A stretch of 6,395 nucleotides of DNA from the NCBI GenBank assembly GCA_013203065.1, contig JABMQV010000122.1, positions 1-6,395 of the forward strand, given 5' to 3'. Shown in pieces: positions 1 to 5,728 of this stretch. The notes below the pieces were generated by a model, which made no database searches, was not told where the DNA came from, and saw only the letters and a list, made by a program, of their open reading frames with translations. Source of the DNA: Desulfobacteraceae bacterium (GTDB lineage Bacteria > Desulfobacterota > DSM-4660 > Desulfatiglandales > Desulfatiglandaceae). Every line of letters starts with the position of its first letter. The stretch's first letter is position 1. Made by a program: the position numbers and the translations under genes.

Positions 1-14
1 AATTCAAACTCACT

Positions 15-59
15 AAAACCTCATGATTGATGTTGGGTTCGGTTTCATTTCGAGGTTTT
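15..59. terminator. Possible bidirectional terminator hairpin
   Basis: AAAACCTC (15-22) and GAGGTTTT (52-59) are perfect 8-bp inverted copies. ATGA (23-26) and TCAT (45-48) can extend the stem past a 3-nt bulge. The A-tract on one arm and T-tract on the other are typical of intrinsic terminators that work in both directions. The remaining loop of about 18 nt is long for a terminator, so this is tentative. It would most naturally end whatever unit lies to the left of the window. Confidence 0.35.
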
Positions 60-116
60 CGTTCAGAAACTAATTAGGCGATTGAAGCGTTTTTGAAAAC
101 ACCTCCGTGCGGGACA

Positions 117-158
117 CTGTGGGAGGGAGCCCTTTATTTTCCGTTAAGGCCCCCACAG
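117..158 (+). terminator. GC-rich hairpin, terminator or structured leader
   Basis: CTGTGGG (117-123) and CCCACAG (152-158) pair perfectly over 7 bp. Further pairs are possible inward (GG 125-126 with CC 150-151, CC 130-131 with GG 148-149, TT 133-134 with AA 146-147), giving a long stem broken by small bulges. It is followed by GTTTTGC and, further on, TTTTT at 174-178, so the U-tract is imperfect. It could be a weak terminator, an attenuator, or part of the 5' leader of the pxp genes, which start 117 nt downstream. Confidence 0.35.
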
Positions 159-262
159 GTTTTGCAGATCGCCTTTTTCAGAAGCCGACTTTCATATATC
201 ATGAACAAGGCGCTGCTCTTGTAACCCTGTACCATTCTTCTCTGAATGAAAATTGTTTTTTC

Positions 263-270
263 GGTGGAGG
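263..270 (+). promoter_or_regulatory. Ribosome binding site that fixes the pxpA-like start
   Basis: GGTGGAGG ends 5 nt before the ATG at 276. The alternative in-frame ATG at 246 has only pyrimidine-rich sequence before it and would add ten residues ahead of the conserved N-terminus. This favours 276 as the true start. Confidence 0.75.
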
Positions 271-275
271 GCAAA

Positions 276-1052
276 ATGGTTAAGAAAATTGATATAAATG
301 CAGATATTGGAGAGGGCTTTGGGAACTATATCATGCCTAATGATGAGGCAATAATGAAGCTTATCACCTCGGCCAACATTGCCTGTGGGTATCACGCAGG
401 CGATCCCATGACAATGCGGAAGACCGTGCATTTGGCAAAAAAATATGGTGTGGCTGTGGGAGCTCACCCAGGCCTGCCAGACCTGATGGGTTTTGGAAGA
501 CGGGTAATGGAGGTCAGTCCTGAAGAGATTTACCACTATATCGTTTATCAGGTGGGAGCCCTCAAGGGATTTACGGAGATCGAGGGGCTCAAGCTCCACC
601 ATGTGAAGCCTCATGGGGCATTTTTTCGTAGTACAAAAGAGACTGAGGCGCAGGCTCGGGCGTTGGTTCGTGCCATTGTGGATATTGATCGTGAATTGCT
701 TCTTTACTGTCCAGGACCGGTTGAGATCTACCATCCCATGTTAGGGAAGGTGGCTGGTGAATTGGGCCTAAGAATATTTCAGGAATTCTATGCTGATCTC
801 CATTATTCGTCTTCCGGACACCTGCTCCCACCACGGGCAAAAAAACTTGATGCAACCCCTGAGGACATCGCAAAAAGGGTCCTCCGTTTCTTGAAACAGG
901 GCAAGGTCACCTCAGCGGATGGAGCCGAAGTGAGTTTCGATGCAGCCACCATTTGTATCCACGGCGATAACCCCATCACAGTGAAACGGCTCCAGGCGAT
1001 CCGCGGTCTACTGAGTGAGGCGGGTATAACCGTAACGTTGGAATCCCAATAA
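276..1052 (+). CDS. pxpA: 5-oxoprolinase subunit A-like protein (LamB/YcsF family)
   Basis: This 258-residue protein is a LamB/YcsF family member. In characterised bacteria PxpA acts with PxpB and PxpC in the cytoplasm to cleave 5-oxoproline to glutamate using ATP. Family motifs visible: DINADIGEG at residues 6-14, NIACGYHAGD at 34-43, GAHPGLPD around 62-69, HVKPHG at 109-114 and IHGDN around 228-232. The length is close to that of E. coli PxpA (YbgL), and the protein is intact. The start at 276 is chosen for its strong ribosome binding site and because the conserved region begins at once; an ATG at 246 is less likely. One oddity: the usual FADR-x-Y motif reads YADLHY (172-177), with Leu175 in place of the arginine, and the following LVPR-type segment is altered too. 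Family assignment is secure; the exact substrate is not. It is coupled to pxpB by a 1-nt gap. Confidence 0.93.
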   Translation: MVKKIDINADIGEGFGNYIMPNDEAIMKLITSANIACGYHAGDPMTMRKTVHLAKKYGVAVGAHPGLPDLMGFGRRVMEVSPEEIYHYIVYQVGALKGFTEIEGLKLHHVKPHGAFFRSTKETEAQARALVRAIVDIDRELLLYCPGPVEIYHPMLGKVAGELGLRIFQEFYADLHYSSSGHLLPPRAKKLDATPEDIAKRVLRFLKQGKVTSADGAEVSFDAATICIHGDNPITVKRLQAIRGLLSEAGITVTLESQ

Positions 1053-1053
1053 C

Positions 1054-1872
1054 ATGAAGGCGAACTACCGAATCGCAGGGGATCATTTTCTCGTGGTCAA
1101 TTATGGGAACAGTTTCAATCTGTGGACCAGTTTCAGTATCATGGTTCTCTGCGATCGATTGACAAAAGCTAGGATTAAGGGTATTCGGGGCACTTCATCG
1201 AGCATCAATTCGCTAATGATCGATTATGATCCTTTTGAGATCGGCACAGGTGATCTGATTCAGGAAGTCAGCAGGCTCGAAAAAGACACAGAACTGGAGA
1301 AAGAGGTCTTGCCGTCTCGTGTGATTCGGATGCCCGTTGTCTACGGAGATCGATGGACCCGAGCTTGCGCTGAAGAGTTTCAGGTTGCTCCCAATCTGGA
1401 GTTTGTGGCAGAATTTAATAAGATGGGTGTTGACGCGTTGATTCAGATGCATACATCCACCGCCTACAGAGTCATTTACCTCGGGTTTACGCCGGGGTTG
1501 CCATGTTTTGTGCCCATAGAACCCGCCAGCCGCATTACCTGCCCCAAATATGACATTCCCCGGACGCGCACCCCTAGGGGTACCTTAGGGATTGGGGGAA
1601 TTTTGCAATGCCTTTATTCCCTTGAAAGTCCTGGTGGTTACCAAATGCTGGGACGTACCCCCCTTCTCATCTATGATCTAAAGCGCAGCAATCCAGTATT
1701 TGAAAATGATATTGTCCTCTTTAGGCCGGGGGACAGAATAGTGTTTTTTTCAATAGATCACGACGAGTATGAGGCGATCGAAAGAAACTTCGCAAGTTAC
1801 CCCTATCAAATTGAAGACGAGGTTTGGGCATTCCCCCCCATTGAGAACGGAGAAGTAGACGCTGATGTTTGA
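1054..1872 (+). CDS. pxpB: 5-oxoprolinase subunit B-like protein (KipI / allophanate hydrolase subunit 1 family)
   Basis: This 272-residue protein matches the KipI/PxpB family, which pairs with PxpC to form the ATP-dependent lactam-opening part of 5-oxoprolinase. Conserved signatures: LGFTPGLPCF at 143-152 (the family GFxPGFPYL), GIGG at 179-182, SPGGYQMLGRTPL at 192-204 and RPGD at 224-227. The N-terminal part also follows the family pattern, with RIAGDHFLVVNYG near the start and a LMIDYDP segment near residues 54-60. Two features are unusual. The usual QTG after GIGG is replaced by LQC (184-186). Compared with E. coli PxpB, about 11 extra residues follow VVYGDRW, which partly explains a length above the usual 220-240. 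No strong ribosome binding site is visible; the ATG sits 1 nt after the pxpA stop, so translational coupling is likely. A KipI-like kinase inhibitor role is less likely because pxpA and pxpC flank it. Confidence 0.9.
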   Translation: MKANYRIAGDHFLVVNYGNSFNLWTSFSIMVLCDRLTKARIKGIRGTSSSINSLMIDYDPFEIGTGDLIQEVSRLEKDTELEKEVLPSRVIRMPVVYGDRWTRACAEEFQVAPNLEFVAEFNKMGVDALIQMHTSTAYRVIYLGFTPGLPCFVPIEPASRITCPKYDIPRTRTPRGTLGIGGILQCLYSLESPGGYQMLGRTPLLIYDLKRSNPVFENDIVLFRPGDRIVFFSIDHDEYEAIERNFASYPYQIEDEVWAFPPIENGEVDADV

Positions 1873-2845
1873 GGTGATGAACGGTGGAATGATGACAATG
1901 GTCCAGGACCTTGGGAGACCCGGATACGGCTCAAAAGGCATTCCTCCCTCGGGCGCCTTTGACGCCTTTTCCCTGAAGGTGGGGAACCTTCTCCTCAAAA
2001 ACCCACTTGGGGAGGCAGGCCTGGAGGTTCTGGGCATTGGATTTCAGATGAAGGCCATTACTCCCATGGCAATTGCCATTACTGGAGGAGATCTTTCCCC
2101 GAAGCTGAATGGAAAAGACGCACCAATGTGGAGGAGTATACTCGTTGATGACGGGGACGTCCTTGGCTTTTCTAAAATGAAAAACGGATGCCGGGCCTAC
2201 GTTACCGTGTCAGGAGGGATTGATGTCCCGCCCCTGCTTGGGAGCAAAGCCACCTTTCTCAGAGGAGGTATGGGGGGATACGAGGGGAGGATGCTCAGGA
2301 GGGATGATATCTTGAAGGTCGGCCCATCGGGGGTAGCACGCTCACAACTGGAAGGGCGGAGAGCGGCGCCACGCCTGGTGAGGCATTTCACGGACACGTT
2401 TCATATCAAGGCGGTACGGGGACTGGAGGACTTCCTCTTTACGGAAGAAAGCATCGAGCTTTTTCTCTCGGCATGTTGGAAAGTGACCCCATTGGCTGAC
2501 CGGATGGGCGTGCGCTATGAAGGCCCTCAGTTGGGCTTCAAGTCAAGGGATGAGTTCATGAATCATGAAGGTGGCGCAGATCCTTCAAATATCCTGAACG
2601 AATGCATTCCAACCGGGGGGATTCAGGTGGTCTCAGGGCGAGAACCTATTGTTCTAGCCGTTGATGGCCCCCCCACAGGAGGGTACGTAAAAATCGGAAC
2701 CGTCATCAGCTCTGATCTGTCATGGATCGCTCAGTCAAAGCCGGGGGACTCAACTTTTTTTGAGGAGGTAAGCCTGGACGAGGCGCATCGGATTGTAGGG
2801 GAAGAAAGAGCGTTGTTCAAAGAAGAATCGGTGATAAAAGAGTAG
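1865..2845 (+). CDS. pxpC: 5-oxoprolinase subunit C-like protein (KipA / allophanate hydrolase subunit 2 family)
   Basis: This 326-residue protein belongs to the KipA/PxpC family, often labelled 'biotin-dependent carboxyltransferase' by automated pipelines. It completes a PxpABC set. Visible motifs: VQDLGRPGYGSKGIPPSGAF from residue 13, GGIDVPPLLGS in the middle, ADRMGVRYEGP at 211-221, the stretch from GGADPSNI to IQVVSGREPIVL, and DGPPTGGYVKIG from 267. Length is close to E. coli PxpC (YbgK, about 310). The start at 1865 overlaps the pxpB stop by 8 nt and has GGAGAAG (1849-1855) at suitable spacing; ATG 1877 is a weaker alternative. The family's D-x-x-T-T-G-G-Y loop reads DGPPTGGY, a modest variation. 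No biotin carrier or biotin carboxylase is encoded in this window, so a carboxyltransferase role is not supported. The gene is intact, and its specificity presumably follows that of PxpA and PxpB. Confidence 0.92.
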   Translation: MFEVMNGGMMTMVQDLGRPGYGSKGIPPSGAFDAFSLKVGNLLLKNPLGEAGLEVLGIGFQMKAITPMAIAITGGDLSPKLNGKDAPMWRSILVDDGDVLGFSKMKNGCRAYVTVSGGIDVPPLLGSKATFLRGGMGGYEGRMLRRDDILKVGPSGVARSQLEGRRAAPRLVRHFTDTFHIKAVRGLEDFLFTEESIELFLSACWKVTPLADRMGVRYEGPQLGFKSRDEFMNHEGGADPSNILNECIPTGGIQVVSGREPIVLAVDGPPTGGYVKIGTVISSDLSWIAQSKPGDSTFFEEVSLDEAHRIVGEERALFKEESVIKE

Positions 2846-2986
2846 GGGAGTAACAGGGTATATTTAACGGTTCGAGAACACTTGAAAATGGGTTTTTCTG
2901 TTGATCCTGCGGATGAAGAACGGGAAGCGGTTTCGCGTTTTCGGGCGTGATCTGAAAGATTTCAAAACACCGGGTCGGAGGGGAAT

Positions 2987-4936
2987 ATGCAAGAAGCAAA
3001 AGCATTGTTTGAACCGTTGAGAATTGGGCAGCTTGAGTTGAGGAACAGAGTCGTATTGGCCGCCATGGTTGCAAATTTTGCCACAGAAGACGGGTTTGTT
3101 ACGGACAGGCTGAAGGCATACCATGCCAACATCGCGAAAGGGGGGTGTGGTTTGAATGTGACAGAATCATCCCACGTCTCTCTTGAAGGGAAGCGAATTA
3201 CCTGCGGGTTGGGTTCATATGACGATAAGCTCATTCCGCGCCTTCGGGAATTAACAGAGGCTGTGCATGCCGAGGGCGGGAAGATCGCCCAGCAGATACA
3301 CCACGGCGGAAGGGAATGCGCTTCGGCCATAACAGGATTTCAGCCCATTGGTCCATCCAGTCTCACATCGCGTTATAGCGCCATTAGTAAAAAGACGGAT
3401 ATTCCCCGTGAGATGACCCTGGAGGACATTGAGATCATGGTCTCCAAATTTGGGGATGCCGGACGAAGGGCGAAGGAAGCGGGGTTTGATGCAATTGAAG
3501 TTCATGGGGCACACGGATACCTGATTAACCAGTTTCTTTCTCCTTATGCCAATAAACGTACAGACCGATATGGAAGAGATATCCATGGGAGATCCAGGTT
3601 TTTACAGGAGATTGTCGCGGATATAAAGAAAAAGGCTGGAGAAGATTTTCCCGTGATTGTAAAGCTCAATATTTGTGACTATGCGGAGGGAGGGGTTGTT
3701 CCGGAAGATGCTTGTGTAACGGCCAAATTGGCCGTTGAATCAGGGGCGGATGCCATTATCGCCTCTGTGGGACTTCACGAGTCCAGACCTTATATGATGA
3801 TTCCCACAATGCAGACTCCCCCATTCACCAATGTCGAAATGTCCGCCCTGGTTAAAGAACACGTCCGCGTGCCCGTCGGGACGGTGGGGCGCATTATTGA
3901 GCCTAAAAGGGCTGCAAAGGTCATCGAGGATGGGAAGGCGGATTTCGTGGTTATGGGACGGGGGCTCCTGGCAGATCCTCAATGGCCAACAAAGGCCATG
4001 GAAGGACGCTATGATGATATTTGCGAGTGTATTGCCTGCAACCAGGGGTGCATCGACAAGATCCATCGAATGGAGCCCTTTACCTGTCTCCAGAATCCTG
4101 TCGTTGGCAGGGAAAAGGAGTTCGAAATTCGAAAGGCGGAAAAACCTAAGAAAGTCGCTGTGATTGGAGGAGGACCCGCGGGGCTCGAAGCCTCCCGTGT
4201 AGCAGCGCTCAGGGGCCACGAGGTTACTTTGTATGAAAAGGCGAGTGAGCTGGGTGGACAGACGAGGATAGGGAGGGTCCCCCCGCACCGCGATGAGTTT
4301 GGAAAGGTGACGGAATATTTGACACGACAGGTTGAGAAAGCCGGTGTGAAGCTGGAATTAGGGGAAACTATCTCGGAAGACACAGTAAGAAATCTTGACG
4401 CAGAAGTAATCGTTTTGGCCACAGGCGCTGTTCCTCTGGTTCCGGAAATCGAAGGTGTTAAGCAGAGTCACGTTGTTTACGCAGAGGACGTCCTTACGGG
4501 TAAGGCCTCCGTTGGAAACCGGGTCGTTATCATAGGAGCCGGACTCGTGGGATTAGAAACGGCAGATTATTTGGTTGAGCAGGGAAAGCACGTTAGCCTT
4601 TTGGAAATGCTTGAAACAGTGCCTCCAGAAATGGGGAATGCAAACCGGATTTATTTCGAAATTAAGTTTTCAGAAAAAGGGGTTGAAATCCATTTTGGGG
4701 CGCGGGTTGATCGAATTGAAGAGGATGGCGTCGTCTATACCCAGAAGGGATGGGTAAGGAAGATAATGGCAATAGATACGGTTGTGTTGGCCACTGGGTA
4801 TGTTCCCGACAGGTCTCTTGAGAAAGCGATTGGCAACGACAAAGGCGTTACTGTATTTTCCATAGGGGACTGCGTGAAAGCGCGGAATGCACTTGAAGCG
4901 ATCTACGAAGGCTCAAGAATCGGAAGAGAGATATAG
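2987..4936 (+). CDS. FMN/FAD/4Fe-4S enoate or dienoyl-CoA reductase (FadH / Old Yellow Enzyme family)
   Basis: This 649-residue NAD(P)H:flavin oxidoreductase has the build of 2,4-dienoyl-CoA reductase FadH, 2-enoate reductase and the BaiCD/BaiH enzymes. An FMN-binding TIM barrel spans about residues 5-340, with HGAHGYLINQF from 173 and GRGLLADP near its end. Four cysteines (Cys348, 351, 355, 367; C-x2-C-x3-C-x11-C) should bind a 4Fe-4S cluster. A FAD Rossmann motif GGGPAG lies at 394-399, a second, pyridine-nucleotide motif GAGLVG at 517-522, and a C-terminal SIGDCVKARNALEAIYEG completes the FAD fold. Tyr178 and His264 (in LHESR) align with the E. coli FadH catalytic Tyr166 and His252. GGAGGGG (2977-2983) lies just before the ATG. 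The substrate cannot be read from sequence: dienoyl-CoA, free enoate or an unsaturated lactam are all possible. The context of lactam-hydrolase genes upstream and hydratase/dehydrogenase genes downstream argues for catabolism. Expected location is the cytoplasm. Confidence 0.92.
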   Translation: MQEAKALFEPLRIGQLELRNRVVLAAMVANFATEDGFVTDRLKAYHANIAKGGCGLNVTESSHVSLEGKRITCGLGSYDDKLIPRLRELTEAVHAEGGKIAQQIHHGGRECASAITGFQPIGPSSLTSRYSAISKKTDIPREMTLEDIEIMVSKFGDAGRRAKEAGFDAIEVHGAHGYLINQFLSPYANKRTDRYGRDIHGRSRFLQEIVADIKKKAGEDFPVIVKLNICDYAEGGVVPEDACVTAKLAVESGADAIIASVGLHESRPYMMIPTMQTPPFTNVEMSALVKEHVRVPVGTVGRIIEPKRAAKVIEDGKADFVVMGRGLLADPQWPTKAMEGRYDDICECIACNQGCIDKIHRMEPFTCLQNPVVGREKEFEIRKAEKPKKVAVIGGGPAGLEASRVAALRGHEVTLYEKASELGGQTRIGRVPPHRDEFGKVTEYLTRQVEKAGVKLELGETISEDTVRNLDAEVIVLATGAVPLVPEIEGVKQSHVVYAEDVLTGKASVGNRVVIIGAGLVGLETADYLVEQGKHVSLLEMLETVPPEMGNANRIYFEIKFSEKGVEIHFGARVDRIEEDGVVYTQKGWVRKIMAIDTVVLATGYVPDRSLEKAIGNDKGVTVFSIGDCVKARNALEAIYEGSRIGREI

Positions 4937-5046
4937 TTCCTGAACAGGTAAAGGGACTCGGTACGCTAGCGGTTCTGATGATATCTTCGGGTCCACAAAA
5001 CCGGGAATATGTTTGGCTATCTTTATCTTTTTTTTTGGCAGTGTGA

Positions 5047-5063
5047 TAGGCACGTTCTCTGCT
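5047..5063 (+). promoter_or_regulatory. Candidate sigma-54 (RpoN) promoter for the maoC-like gene
   Basis: TAGGCACGTTCTCTGCT has the GG-N10-GC spacing that defines -24/-12 promoters (GG 5049-5050, GC 5061-5062). Against the consensus YTGGCACGRNNNTTGCW it matches 11 of the 14 specified positions, including all of GGCACG and the TGCT end. The start of transcription would fall near 5074, about 55 nt before the maoC-like ATG. Such promoters need an enhancer-binding activator; no regulator gene is in this window. Confidence 0.5.
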
Positions 5064-5066
5064 GGG

Positions 5067-5079
5067 CTCATTTAATGAG
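5067..5079. repeat. 13-bp dyad at the predicted maoC transcription start
   Basis: CTCATT and AATGAG are perfect inverted 6-bp arms around a single T. The dyad sits over the transcription start expected from the sigma-54-like element, where a repressor could act. It may be chance, since a 6-bp dyad is not rare. Confidence 0.3.
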
Positions 5080-5114
5080 TGAAACGCAGGGGAAAATCTA
5101 ACAACCCACAACAT

Positions 5115-5123
5115 GGGGGTGAG
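5115..5123 (+). promoter_or_regulatory. Ribosome binding site that fixes the maoC-like start
   Basis: GGGGGTGAG ends 6 nt before the ATG at 5130. The frame can be opened upstream from a GTG at 5079, but that would add a basic, non-conserved 17-residue stretch, and the purine-rich site lies inside it. ATG 5130 is preferred. Confidence 0.7.
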
Positions 5124-5129
5124 AAGAAA

Positions 5130-5600
5130 ATGGATTCATATCCAAAGGGAAAGTTGTTTGAAGAGTTTGAAGAAGGAGAAGAGTTTCAAACCGTTGGCAG
5201 AACAATTACAGAGAGCGATGTCCTCAATTTTTCAGGCGTATCTGGAGATTTTAACCCGCTGCACTTGGACGAGGAATTCGCGAAAAATTCACCGTTCAAG
5301 ACCAGGGTTCCCCATGGGCTATGTATCATGTCCATCGCTACCGGGCTTATAGACCGATTGGGCGTTATCAGTTGCACAGCACTGGCATGCCTGGATATTA
5401 GTTGGAAGTTTTTCAAACCTGTGTTGATCGGCGATTCTATCGGGGTTGTTATGAAAGTTCTGGAGAAGAGGGAAAGCAAGAAGGGGGACAGGGGGCTCAT
5501 AACATTTGAAATGGCGGTTCGGAATCAGAGAAAGGAAACAGTGGAAACTGGGCTGTGGACACTCATGATGGCTAGGGAAAATTATTTTCGTAACACGTGA
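5130..5600 (+). CDS. MaoC-type (R)-specific enoyl-CoA hydratase
   Basis: This 156-residue protein is a single hot-dog-fold MaoC/hydratase-2 domain. Its signature VSGDFNPLHLD at residues 37-47 contains the catalytic Asp40 and His45 with Asn42, and it is followed by VPHGLCIMS, as in (R)-specific enoyl-CoA hydratases such as PhaJ. These enzymes add water reversibly to trans-2-enoyl-CoA to give (R)-3-hydroxyacyl-CoA. The length fits a one-domain member that would work as a homodimer in the cytoplasm. The start is set by GGGGGTGAG at 5115-5123. The gene lies downstream of the enoate-reductase gene and upstream of an acyl-CoA dehydrogenase, a natural setting for a beta-oxidation-like route, and has its own sigma-54-like promoter candidate. 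Some MaoC-like proteins act on other thioesters, such as mesaconyl- or methylmalyl-CoA types, so the exact substrate is open. Confidence 0.88.
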   Translation: MDSYPKGKLFEEFEEGEEFQTVGRTITESDVLNFSGVSGDFNPLHLDEEFAKNSPFKTRVPHGLCIMSIATGLIDRLGVISCTALACLDISWKFFKPVLIGDSIGVVMKVLEKRESKKGDRGLITFEMAVRNQRKETVETGLWTLMMARENYFRNT

Positions 5601-5621
5601 GCGTTTTGAAACAAAGGCAGA

Positions 5622-5636
5622 GGACCCTCAGGGTCC
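5622..5636. repeat. 15-bp perfect dyad between the maoC-like and dehydrogenase genes
   Basis: GGACCCT and AGGGTCC are perfect 7-bp inverted arms around a single C. As RNA it would fold as a 6-bp GC-rich stem with a TCA loop, 21 nt after the maoC-like stop. No T-run follows directly (the next is TTTTTT at 5682-5687), so a standard intrinsic terminator is unlikely. It could be an operator, an RNA-processing or stability hairpin, or a weak attenuator. Confidence 0.45.
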
Positions 5637-5728
5637 GTCACTCTATGCATCAGTGTTTTCGGAGCGCAGAAGTATCCCCTATTTTTTAAGCTGATTGAGG
5701 CTATTAAGTCTGTTGAAAGAGGAAAATT

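Larger units (their letters stand above)
1..275. other. Non-coding leader upstream of the pxpABC-like genes
   Basis: No convincing coding sequence is seen here. All three forward frames hit stop codons within the first 30 bases, and the long reverse-strand frame that starts inside the next gene has no recognisable protein character. The region carries two inverted repeats, listed separately, and several T-runs. No good sigma-70 promoter was found; TATATC at 195-200 resembles a -10 box but lacks a well-placed -35 partner. No GG-N10-GC sigma-54 pattern was found either. The layout suits the end of an upstream transcription unit followed by the leader of this operon. Confidence 0.6.
4937..5129 (+). 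other. Intergenic regulatory region between the reductase and maoC-like genes
   Basis: This 193-bp gap carries a T9 tract (5028-5036), a sigma-54-like promoter (5047-5063) and a short dyad over the predicted start (5067-5079). A 4-bp inverted repeat, CCTG-AA-CAGG, lies at 4939-4948. The T9 tract has only a weak, interrupted potential stem well upstream, so it is not a clear intrinsic terminator. The gap suggests that maoC and the dehydrogenase can be transcribed apart from the upstream genes. Confidence 0.55.

Noticed and set aside
246..275. Upstream ATG giving ten extra residues to the pxpA-like protein
   Set aside because: No ribosome binding site precedes it, and GGTGGAGG stands correctly before ATG 276, where family similarity starts.
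192..734. 180-codon open frame on the - strand overlapping the pxpA-like gene
   Set aside because: It lies opposite a well-conserved LamB/YcsF gene, has no recognisable motif and no ribosome binding site that I can see; it is a shadow frame.
1159..1187. TTGACA followed 17 nt later by TATTCG, resembling a sigma-70 promoter
   Set aside because: It lies inside the pxpB-like coding region, the -10 match is poor, and no gene starts shortly downstream.
1865..2845. Reading the KipA-family gene as a biotin-dependent carboxyltransferase
   Set aside because: No biotin carrier or biotin carboxylase is encoded in the window, and the pxpA-pxpB-pxpC order fits a 5-oxoprolinase-type complex better.
2888..2950. 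20-codon open frame in the gap before the reductase gene
   Set aside because: It has no ribosome binding site and no recognisable features; such a short frame is expected by chance.
4985..5036. T9 tract after the reductase gene as an intrinsic terminator
   Set aside because: The only upstream stem I can draw is two 3-bp blocks with an internal loop, about 20 nt before the T-run, so it does not meet the usual terminator form.
5079..5129. GTG start adding 17 residues to the MaoC-like protein
   Set aside because: The added stretch is basic and not part of the MaoC fold, and a strong ribosome binding site sits just before ATG 5130.
5657..5685. TTTCGG and TATTTT with 17-nt spacing as a promoter for the dehydrogenase gene
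   Set aside because: The -35 box matches the consensus poorly and the -10 match is mostly due to a T-run.
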